Assembly (NCBI RefSeq): GCF_014654895.1
Contig: NZ_BNBE01000001.1
Location: 1,302,001-1,366,000 of the forward strand
Source: Streptomyces filamentosus
Lineage (GTDB): Bacteria > Actinomycetota > Actinomycetes > Streptomycetales > Streptomycetaceae
DNA length: 64,000 nucleotides
Reading direction: 5' to 3'
Shown: in pieces, positions 45,501-51,226 of the stretch
Numbering within the stretch: position 1 is the stretch's first letter
Layout: the number at the start of each line of letters is the position of its first letter
The notes under the pieces: generated by a model
What the model was told of the DNA's origin: nothing
What the model saw: the letters and a program-made list of their open reading frames with translations, nothing else
The model's database searches: none
Translations under genes and position numbers: made by a program

Positions 45501-45628
45501 CCGGCGGGAGCCGCGCTTCCGGTGGCCGGGGGGGCCTGGGGGGTTCCCGGGTTCGACGGCTCACCGGGGGTCTGGCTCCGCGCGCCGCTCATGCTCCGAG
45601 GCCGCTTCTTCTGCACCGGTGCTCGCAT
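42566..45628 (-). CDS. cvnA: Conservon sensor histidine kinase CvnA
   Basis: Large membrane kinase, 1020 residues from ATG 45628 (an ATG at 45592 is the alternative). N-terminal Pro-rich tail, membrane helix 1 (~62-84), a long extracytoplasmic nitrate/sulfonate-sensor-like helical domain, helix 2 (LALLGGCLLLAVGVSTYVA), HAMP, and an atypical kinase core with H/N regions RHSFVNLSLRSLGLVDRQL and LVAELLENATSFSP, and G-box DSGIGIP. The C-terminal ~300 residues are a long Pro/Glu-rich tail with tandem YEPEPPAYEPGP-type repeats (DNA 43070-43240). It heads the cvnA-B-C-D-monooxygenase operon. Confidence 0.93.
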   Translation of the reverse strand: MRAPVQKKRPRSMSGARSQTPGEPSNPGTPQAPPATGSAAPAGAPVPAPGGRPKRVRTRLVAGVALVGAIVLGAGAPAVLTASAELNESRRLVTLAELDRQAVTLAHSLADERDEVVAFIAAGREDQSGPKKERRAVTPAKSARVDRQIDEIRAAAPDALRRELAGVASVRRTAVTGKGTALEAHRAYSDVIAKLQDLAEQLAERTPPRAAEPGTGAGGRAPADLGRAVEQASATRGLILAALVVPQPEPTGEIRYDATTGTYVADEPEGAEEAARARDLLSAAAQQARVRELAALGDFDRSAGAAARDSLAQTVTGPEVKTAEQALGRLTDQPTLTEAETRTSPSALEAALSARIEQMRGVESALAAKRVERLTALRDDDVTALELRLALLGGCLLLAVGVSTYVARSLTRPLSVLRRGAARLAAAPDPAAEEAVRFTGRNDEFAQVVRSLNALQGQLAALAARTGRLAEERTGLTAARETAEAELAAQSAELQGRIAVLTADLERLRDTVRHSFVNLSLRSLGLVDRQLGVIEKLEEREQDPDRLATLFKLDHMATVMRRHSENLLVLAGHEHVHGHNGAVPLVDVLRAAVSEIERYERVTIQSLPPHAQVAGFAADDLSHLVAELLENATSFSPPDTEVQLSGWLLETGEVMLSVQDSGIGIPADRRADLNTRLAAADPEAFEGEGLGMRVVSLLAARHGVGVELREQKPGGTAAVVVLPLPLLPTAPPAASEQVRLGGTGAGPVVHLPGSEAEANSNALPSRSRDPLVEAAERAFRDAERPAPAPVTEPGHEPAPQEPAYEAGPVAYEPEQAAYEAEQATYEAAPQEPAYEPEPPAYEPGPTAYEPAFEPVVAETASEEAYGSEPAARVEPEPSRVPPAESVSETTLQVRLPDPPPEPDSHERAAEPATAAVPEQGGPADPVDPADPAQVPGPRPAQWERVTDKGLPKRTPQVVRTPAEPAAPRRGAVDAEALRRRLGGFHQGAVAGRLHVEAEIAAESTARTEEMTGDTVEEARS

Positions 45629-45988
45629 TCTTGACTCGTCCGCCCACACAGCAGAGGTGACGGCCGGTCACGAGGGTCCGCCCCCACCCCTGGTACGGCT
45701 TCCGACCATTCCAGCGCTTCCGGGTAGGAGACGGGCATCGGCCGCTCCGCCACCCGAACGAGTGAACAACACTCCTGAGTTGGCGAACAACTTCCGCCGG
45801 GGCCCGCCGGGGGCCCCGGACGGGCCCCGGCTGGATCTTCGGGGCGGGCTTTGGCAGGATGCCCGCCCGCAGCTTCCCGGAGCTGGCGGTTCCGCCTCCG
45901 TGACCGGCAAGGGCCGGTTGGTACAGGCCATTTTCGGCCCTTTGCAGGTGTTGTGAAGGCGCCCTGTGGACCGGGCACACTGGACATC
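45629..45988. other. Gene-free 360-nt divergent region between cvnA and the PP2C-like gene
   Basis: No gene seen. It holds the direct repeats GAACAAC (45764-45770 and 45785-45791, start-to-start 21 bp), a small inverted repeat GAGTG-aacaa-CACTC (45760-45774) overlapping the first copy, and a run of GGGGCCC/GGCCCC hairpin words (45795-45850). The repeats lie about 140 nt upstream of cvnA and may be its operator. Confidence 0.45.
45764..45791 (-). promoter_or_regulatory. GAACAAC direct repeats upstream of cvnA
   Basis: Two exact heptamers two helical turns apart; on the cvnA strand they read GTTGTTC. Candidate binding site for an unknown regulator of the conservon. Confidence 0.35.
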
Positions 45989-46774
45989 ATGCGCAGCGAG
46001 GTCGCCACCCTGCCCGGGAGCCCCGAACGCCCCAACGAGGACTGGGCGGCCACGGCCCTGCCCGCGTCGGGCGGCGGGGGGACGCTCGTCGTCCTCGACG
46101 GGGTCACGCCCCCGGCGGGTGATGACGGTTGTGTGCACACGGTGCCGTGGTTCACCACCCGCCTCGGCGGCGCTTTGACCGAACTGTCCGCTTCCCGCCC
46201 CGATCTGACGCTGTCCGAGATCCTGTCGCGGGCAATCCGGCGCACCGCGGGACTCCACGCAGACACCTGTGACCTTTCTCACGTACGTACTCCACAGGCG
46301 ACGGTGGCCCTCGCGCGCTGGGACGCGGCCTCGGTCGAGCACCTGGTCCTGTCCGACGCGGTGCTGCTGCTCCAGGCGCCGGACGGCGCGGTCCGGACGG
46401 TGCGGGACGACCGGCTGGACCGGGTCCCCCGCGAGGTGCTGCGCTCGCACGAGGCCACCGACCGGCTGCGGAACAGCGAGGGCGGCTTCTTCACGGCCGC
46501 CGCCGATCCCTCGGTGGCGGAGCGGGCGGTGACCGGTACGACCCCGAGGGCGGAGGTGCGGGCGCTCGCGGGGCTCACCGACGGGGCGAGCCGCTGGGTG
46601 GAGCTGTTCGGCGCGGGCGACTGGGCGGAGTGCGCCGGCGTCCTGGCGAAGGAGGGGGCGGCCGGGCTGCTGCGGCGGGTCCGGGAGCTGGAGACGGCCG
46701 ACGCGGCGGCGGGCGGCGCGCACCGCTGGAAGCTCCACGACGACGCGACGGCCGTGTACGTGGCGTTCTCCTGA
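45989..46774 (+). CDS. PP2C-like protein (putative phosphatase)
   Basis: 261 residues from ATG 45989 (MRSEVATLPGSPERPNEDWA). The opening SPERPNEDW and LVVLDGVTPP match the first metal-binding motifs of PP2C phosphatases (RxxNED and DG); LVLSDAVLLL and LAGLTDGAS look like later motifs. It lacks a sensor domain or helix. No clear ribosome site, so it may be leaderless. It is divergent from cvnA and could act on conservon or other Ser/Thr phosphoproteins, which is inference. Confidence 0.7.
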   Translation: MRSEVATLPGSPERPNEDWAATALPASGGGGTLVVLDGVTPPAGDDGCVHTVPWFTTRLGGALTELSASRPDLTLSEILSRAIRRTAGLHADTCDLSHVRTPQATVALARWDAASVEHLVLSDAVLLLQAPDGAVRTVRDDRLDRVPREVLRSHEATDRLRNSEGGFFTAAADPSVAERAVTGTTPRAEVRALAGLTDGASRWVELFGAGDWAECAGVLAKEGAAGLLRRVRELETADAAAGGAHRWKLHDDATAVYVAFS

Positions 46775-47034
46775 ACGGCGGGCCCGTAGGGGGGACTCCC
46801 GGACGGCTGCCCGCAGGGACTTCCGGAGAGCGGTCCGTAGGGGGACTTCCGGACGGTGGCCCGCGGAGGGCGGTCCGCGGAGGGCGATCCGCAGGGGGCC
46901 GCAGGGGGCGCTCCCGGACGGCGACCCGCAGGGGCCCGGACGCCGGCCCGCTGGGAGCTCTCCCCGGGCGGTGGCCGGGTGCGGGGCGTTCTTCTGGGGT
47001 CCGGGGGCGGGCCGGCGGCCTCCCCCGGCGGCGC
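46775..47034. repeat. Degenerate GC-rich minisatellite between two convergent genes
   Basis: The whole 260-nt gap between the PP2C-like and MarR genes is made of decaying units built on the words GGGACTTCCGGACGG, GCGGTCCG and CCCGCAGGGG, with unit lengths of roughly 14-36 nt. Adjacent copies can pair as hairpins, so it may act as a bidirectional terminator. No coding features. Confidence 0.6.
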
Positions 47035-47535
47035 TCAGCCCTCGGAGCGCCGGTTGAAGTGGTTGAGGAGCCGGGCCAGTTCGGCGACCTCGGCGCGGTC
47101 CCAGTCGGCGAGCTTGCGGACGTAGCGCTCGCGGCGGGCGTCGCGGACGTGCCGGAAGCGGTCGCGACCCTCGTCGGTGAGCCGGACCAGGGAGGCGCGG
47201 CCGTCCGCCGGGTCGGGGTCGCGGGCGACCAGGCCGAGCTGTTCGAGGGCGCGCAGCTGGCGGCTCATGGTGGCCTTGCCGACGCCGAAGTAGGCGGAGA
47301 GCTCGGTGGCGCGCTGGGGCCCGGCGTCGTCCAGCCGGACGAAGAGGCCGTACGCGGAGGACTCCAGCTCCGGGTGGACCTCGCGGGCCATCTCGCCGGA
47401 CTGGGCGCGGGCCCGGCGCAGGAAGACGGCGAGTTCGCGCTCCAGGGCCAGGAACTCCCGCTCGGCGGGGGTTTCCCCCGGCGTGGCGCCGTCTTCACCG
47501 GTCGTACCGCCTGCGCGCACGCCCGCACCTCCCAC
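47035..47535 (-). CDS. MarR-family transcriptional regulator
   Basis: 166 residues from GTG 47535. Winged helix in the centre: GPQRATELSAYFGVGKATMSRQLRALEQLG (recognition helix KATMSRQL) and wing DPDPADGRASLVRLT. Divergent from the GH25 muramidase gene with a 189-nt shared region that contains two palindromes (CCCGCCGCGGCGGG at 47560-47573 and TCTACGTGCGTAGA at 47646-47659), either of which could be its operator. Confidence 0.9.
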   Translation of the reverse strand: MGGAGVRAGGTTGEDGATPGETPAEREFLALERELAVFLRRARAQSGEMAREVHPELESSAYGLFVRLDDAGPQRATELSAYFGVGKATMSRQLRALEQLGLVARDPDPADGRASLVRLTDEGRDRFRHVRDARRERYVRKLADWDRAEVAELARLLNHFNRRSEG

Positions 47536-47645
47536 GCGTGTTTCGTCGGCTGAAAGTTTCCCGCCGCGGCGGGCATCTCCGCAGCTCCTTCAGTATTTCG
47601 CAGGAGTAGACCAACGGCGGAACCCGGACCCTCTTCCACGGCGCG

Positions 47646-47659
47646 GTTCTACGTGCGTA
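47646..47659. promoter_or_regulatory. 14-bp palindrome between MarR and GH25 genes
   Basis: TCTACG-TG-CGTAGA, 66 nt upstream of the GH25 start. Size fits a MarR operator. Assignment is inference. Confidence 0.4.
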
Positions 47660-47724
47660 GAGTCACCGCCGAGCACGTGACTGACATGTCCACACCACCC
47701 CCACGACCCCCCGGGAGTCACCCC

Positions 47725-48567
47725 ATGCGTGTGCACAGATCCGTCCCCACCACCCTGCTCGCCGGCCTCGCCGCCACCGCCCTCGCCCTCCCCCTCGCCC
47801 TCGCCGGCCCGGCCTCCGCCGCCGACCCCGGCGCCCGCGCCTCCGCCGTCCCCGCCCGCGGCACCGCCCACATGGGGATGGGCGTCCTGGAGCACGACGG
47901 ACGGGGACCGGTCGCCCCCGGCGGGGTCTCGGCCCTCGCCGGCTGGACCGAGGGCGTCGACGTCGCCAGCCACCAGGGCAACGTCGCCTGGTCCACGCTG
48001 TGGAACAGCGGCGTCAAGTGGGCCTACGTCAAGGCGACCGAGGGCACGTACTACAAGAACACCTACTTCAACCAGCAGTACACCGGCTCCTACAACGTCG
48101 GCATGATCCGGGGCACGTACCACTTCGCCACCCCGGACACGACGACCGGCACCGCCCAGGCCGACTACTTCGTCAACAACGGCGGCGGCTGGTCCAAGGA
48201 CGGGAAGACCCTGCCGGGCGTGCTCGACATCGAGTGGAACCCGTACGGCGCCACCTGCTACGGCAAGACCCAGGCCGGGATGGTCGCCTGGATCCGCGAC
48301 TTCGTGACCCGCTACAAGGCCCGCACCGGCCGCGACGCCGTCATCTACACCGCGACCAGCTGGTGGAAGCAGTGCACCGGCAACTACTCCGGCTTCGGCA
48401 CCACCAACCCGCTGTGGGTCGCGCGCTACGCCTCCGAGGTCGGCGAACTCCCGGCCGGCTGGCCGTACTACACGATCTGGCAGTACACCTCGTCCGGTCC
48501 GACGGTCGGCGACCACAACCACTTCAACGGCGACCTCTCGCGGGTCCAGGCGCTCGCGAACGGCTGA
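47725..48567 (+). CDS. Secreted GH25 muramidase (lysozyme)
   Basis: N,O-diacetylmuramidase-type hydrolase cutting the glycan strands of peptidoglycan. 280 residues from ATG 47725 (GGGAG upstream): signal peptide to about residue 32 (ALAGPASA-AD), a short linker, then the GH25 barrel with GVDVASHQGNV, YVKATEGTYYKN, catalytic LDIEWNP, and WVARYAS / WQYTSSG near the end. One Cys pair is likely. Similar to the Streptomyces cellosyl/mutanolysin type. Divergent from a MarR regulator; followed by a strong hairpin. Confidence 0.94.
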   Translation: MRVHRSVPTTLLAGLAATALALPLALAGPASAADPGARASAVPARGTAHMGMGVLEHDGRGPVAPGGVSALAGWTEGVDVASHQGNVAWSTLWNSGVKWAYVKATEGTYYKNTYFNQQYTGSYNVGMIRGTYHFATPDTTTGTAQADYFVNNGGGWSKDGKTLPGVLDIEWNPYGATCYGKTQAGMVAWIRDFVTRYKARTGRDAVIYTATSWWKQCTGNYSGFGTTNPLWVARYASEVGELPAGWPYYTIWQYTSSGPTVGDHNHFNGDLSRVQALANG

Positions 48568-48579
48568 CGTCCGCGGCGA

Positions 48580-48624
48580 GAACGGCGGTTCCAGGGGTGC
48601 GGCGGCACCCCGGGACCGCCGTTC
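48580..48624 (+). terminator. Terminator-like hairpin after GH25
   Basis: GAACGGCGGT.CC (48580-48592) pairs with GG.CCGCCGTTC (48613-48624), with an inner GGGGTGC/GCACCCC stem and GGCG loop. 13 nt after the stop codon. Confidence 0.75.
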
Positions 48625-48662
48625 CGCGTGCTCAGGGGCTTTTTCCGCACACCCCCTTGCCC

Positions 48663-48678
48663 ATTGGTATGGACCAAT
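48663..48678 (+). promoter_or_regulatory. DasR-responsive element (dre)-like site
   Basis: ATTGGTATGGACCAAT; agreement with the dre palindrome ACTGGTCTAGACCACT is 12 of 16, including both TGGT / ACCA arms. It lies 97 nt upstream of the chitin-type LPMO start. DasR represses chitin/GlcNAc genes in Streptomyces, so the site fits the gene. Confidence 0.6.
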
Positions 48679-48774
48679 GCGAGTCTCTACCCGGTCGCCC
48701 GGAATTCAACTTCCGTGTGCCCCGCGCGCGTTGCTCGTTCCGTACTCCCCCCACGCACGAGAGAGAGCCCTCGC

Positions 48775-49659
48775 ATGCCGTCCACCCGCCGTACCGCCGC
48801 CGGCGTCGCAGCCCTGTCCGCCGCGGCCGCCCTCGTCGGCCTCACCCCCACCACCGCCGCCGCCCACGGAGCCGTCTTCAACCCCGTGAGCCGGATCGCC
48901 GCGTGTTACGCCGAGGGCCCCGAGAGCCCCGACTCGCAGGTGTGCAAGGACCTCGTCGCCGACTCCGGCACCCAGCCGCTCTACGACTGGAACGAGGTCA
49001 ACATCGCCAACGCCGACGGCAACCACAAGGCCCTCATCCCGGACGGCAAGCTCTGCTCGGCGAACCGCGCGAAGTACCGGGCCCTGGACTGGGCGCGCAC
49101 CGACTGGCCCGCCACCGCCGTCTCCGCCGGCTCCTTCGGCTTCAAGATCCGCGCCACCGCCGCCCACTCCGGCACCATGACGATGTACATCACCAAGGCC
49201 GGTTTCGACCCGACGCAGCCGCTGAAGTGGGCCGACCTCGACACCACCCCGGTCGCGGTGTACAACACCACCCGCACCGCCACCGACGGCTACTACGCCT
49301 TCACCGGCAACCTCCCGGCCCGCTCCGGCCGCCACGTCGTCTACATGGTGTGGCAGCGCAACGACAGCCCCGAGGCGTTCTACAGCTGCTCGGACGTCAC
49401 CTTCGGCACCGCCGCCGCGGCCCCCGCCGCGCTGAAGGCGGAGGCCCCGACCGAGGCCGAACTGGCCGCCGGAGCCCAGCTGTCCACGGTGAGCCACGCC
49501 GGTCACGGCGGCGACGAGCAGCCGCCGGCGCTCTCCGCGGAGGCGGCCGAGGTCCCGGCCTCCCCGCTGCCGCTGGCCCTGGCCGGCGCCGGCGCCCTCG
49601 CCGTCTTCGGCGCGGGCAGCCTGCTCCTGGGCCGCCGCCGCGACTCCTCCGCCTCCTAG
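48775..49659 (+). CDS. Secreted AA10 lytic polysaccharide monooxygenase with C-terminal membrane anchor
   Basis: Copper enzyme that oxidatively cleaves chitin or cellulose. 294 residues from ATG 48775. The signal peptide ends exactly before H31 (TTAAA-HGAVFNPVSR), the N-terminal His of the copper histidine brace; the second brace His is H131 (AAHSGTMTMY); NDSPEAFYSCSDVTF is the usual C-terminal strand. After residue ~220 comes an Ala/Glu-rich linker and a C-terminal hydrophobic helix with a basic tail (ALAGAGALAVFGAG ... GRRRDSSAS), without a clear sortase motif, so the enzyme may stay tethered to the surface. A dre-like site suggests DasR control and a chitin substrate. Confidence 0.94.
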   Translation: MPSTRRTAAGVAALSAAAALVGLTPTTAAAHGAVFNPVSRIAACYAEGPESPDSQVCKDLVADSGTQPLYDWNEVNIANADGNHKALIPDGKLCSANRAKYRALDWARTDWPATAVSAGSFGFKIRATAAHSGTMTMYITKAGFDPTQPLKWADLDTTPVAVYNTTRTATDGYYAFTGNLPARSGRHVVYMVWQRNDSPEAFYSCSDVTFGTAAAAPAALKAEAPTEAELAAGAQLSTVSHAGHGGDEQPPALSAEAAEVPASPLPLALAGAGALAVFGAGSLLLGRRRDSSAS

Positions 49660-49669
49660 GAGGCGGAGG
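49646..49669 (+). terminator. Palindrome containing the LPMO stop codon
   Basis: CCTCCGCCTCC-TA-GGAGGCGGAGG; the TAG stop (49657-49659) lies at its centre. Strong hairpin on either strand; may terminate transcription or protect the mRNA end. Confidence 0.6.
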
Positions 49670-49749
49670 CCGGCGGGAGGGGAGGGCGGGACGGGGGTCC
49701 GCCCACCCCTCCGGCGACCCCGGGGAAACCCGCCCCCCTCCCGCCGCCT

Positions 49750-49777
49750 CGCCCCCCGGAATCCGTTCCGGGGGGCG
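49750..49777 (+). terminator. Terminator-like hairpin downstream of the LPMO gene
   Basis: Perfect 12-bp stem CGCCCCCCGGAA / TTCCGGGGGGCG with a TCCG loop, 90 nt after the LPMO stop and before the YbdK-type gene. Confidence 0.7.
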
Positions 49778-49896
49778 ACTTCGCGCCATCTGTGCGGAGA
49801 CGGGTGGAAGCCGGTCGGTTCGTGGACAGCCTTGCTGAAAAGTCTGTTCGAACGACCGTCAGCGCACCACCGTCCGCCCGTGAAGGAGAGCGCTCC

Positions 49897-51048
49897 ATGC
49901 GGAACCAGCAGCGGTGGATCTACCACCGCGGGGAAGGGCTGCGCACGTTCGGAGTGGAGGAGGAGCTCCTCCTGGTCGATCCCCAGACCGGACTCCCCCA
50001 GCCCCTCGCCGGCACCGTCACCGAGATCGCCGCCTGGCACGCCGACGCCGGGCCGCGGACCGAGGGCCCGGAGCCCGCGAAACCCGAGTTGTACTCCGAG
50101 CAGCTGGAGATCGGCACCGCCCCCTGCACCACCACCTCCCAGCTCGCCGACCAGCTGCGGCGGGCGAGGCTCGCCGCCGCCGCGGCGGCCGGGGAGGCCG
50201 GAGTGGCCGTCGCGGCGCTCGCGACCGCCCCCGTGGACTTCGGTCCGCTGCTCACCCCCGACGACCGCTACCGGCGGATCCACGACCGCTACGCCCACCT
50301 GGTGGACGAGGAGTTCGCCTGCGCCTGCCACGTCCACGTCCACCTCTCCTCGCCCGAGGAGGGGGTGGGCGTCCTCGACCGGATCCGGCCGTGGCTCGCC
50401 CCGCTCCTCGCGCTCAGCGCCAACTCCCCCTACTGCCAGGGCGTCGACACCGGCTACGCCAGCTGGCGCCACCAGCTGTGGCAGCGCTGGCCGATGTCCG
50501 GTCCGAGCGAGCTGTACGGGGACGTGGAGGCGTACGAGCGGACCACGCGGGAGATGCTCGCCAGCGACGTGCTGATCGACGACCACATGGTCTACTTCGA
50601 CGCCCGGCTCTCCCGCCGCTACCCCACGGTGGAGATCCGGGTCGGCGACGTCTGCCTGGACGTCGAGGACACGGTCGTCCTGGCCGTGCTGAGCCGCGCC
50701 CTGGTGGAGACCGCGGCGCGGGAGTGGCGGCAGGGCCGGCTCCCCGACCCCGTGTCCACGGTGGTGCTGCGCCTCGCGGCCTGGCGGGCCAGCCGGTACG
50801 GGCTCGGCGGCGAGCTCCTCGACCCCCGGAGCTGGCGCCCGGCCCCGGCCGGCGAGGTGCTGCGCGCCCTCCTCGACCACGTGCGCCCGGCCCTGGAGGA
50901 CGCGGGCGACCGCGAGCGCGCCGAGGCCGGGGTGGAACGGCTGCTGGCCCGCGGCACCGGCGCGGACCTCCAGCGCGCCGCCCACGCCGGCGACCCCTCC
51001 CTGACCTCGGTGATCGTCGAGGCGGTACGGCGCACGACTCCGGCCTGA
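49897..51048 (+). CDS. YbdK-type carboxylate-amine ligase (glutamate-cysteine ligase family 2)
   Basis: 383 residues from ATG 49897 (MRNQQRWIYHRGEGL), with AAGGAG upstream. Family motifs: RTFGVEEELLLVDP at the N-terminus, PELYSEQLEIGTAPC, and HVHVHLSSPEEG. Members join glutamate (or another acid) to an amine such as cysteine using ATP; streptomycetes make mycothiol, so this need not be glutathione synthesis. Natural substrate not certain. It is preceded by a strong hairpin and is convergent with lon. Confidence 0.88.
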   Translation: MRNQQRWIYHRGEGLRTFGVEEELLLVDPQTGLPQPLAGTVTEIAAWHADAGPRTEGPEPAKPELYSEQLEIGTAPCTTTSQLADQLRRARLAAAAAAGEAGVAVAALATAPVDFGPLLTPDDRYRRIHDRYAHLVDEEFACACHVHVHLSSPEEGVGVLDRIRPWLAPLLALSANSPYCQGVDTGYASWRHQLWQRWPMSGPSELYGDVEAYERTTREMLASDVLIDDHMVYFDARLSRRYPTVEIRVGDVCLDVEDTVVLAVLSRALVETAAREWRQGRLPDPVSTVVLRLAAWRASRYGLGGELLDPRSWRPAPAGEVLRALLDHVRPALEDAGDRERAEAGVERLLARGTGADLQRAAHAGDPSLTSVIVEAVRRTTPA

Positions 51049-51055
51049 GGGGGCG

Positions 51056-51160
51056 CACGGCTTCCGACGTGACGGCGCGTACGGCTCCGGCGTGACGGAG
51101 AGTACGGCTCCGGGGCAAGGGGGTACGGCTCCGGGCAAGGGGTGTGCGGCTTCCGGCGCG
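51056..51160. repeat. Short degenerate repeats between the YbdK-type gene and lon
   Basis: Units on the word GTACGGCTCCGG (three copies) and CGGCTTCCG (two copies), period ~26-30 nt, decayed. They precede the shared hairpin. Confidence 0.45.
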
Positions 51161-51167
51161 CATGACG

Positions 51168-51213
51168 CGAGGGGCCCTCGGTACGCGCGCGTGCGCGTAC
51201 CGAGGGCCCCTCG
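51168..51213. terminator. Bidirectional 21-bp terminator hairpin
   Basis: Perfect 21-bp stem (arms 51168-51188 and 51193-51213) with a GCGT loop between the stops of the convergent YbdK-type gene (51048) and lon (51227). Confidence 0.85.
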
Positions 51214-51226
51214 TGTGCCACCGGGC

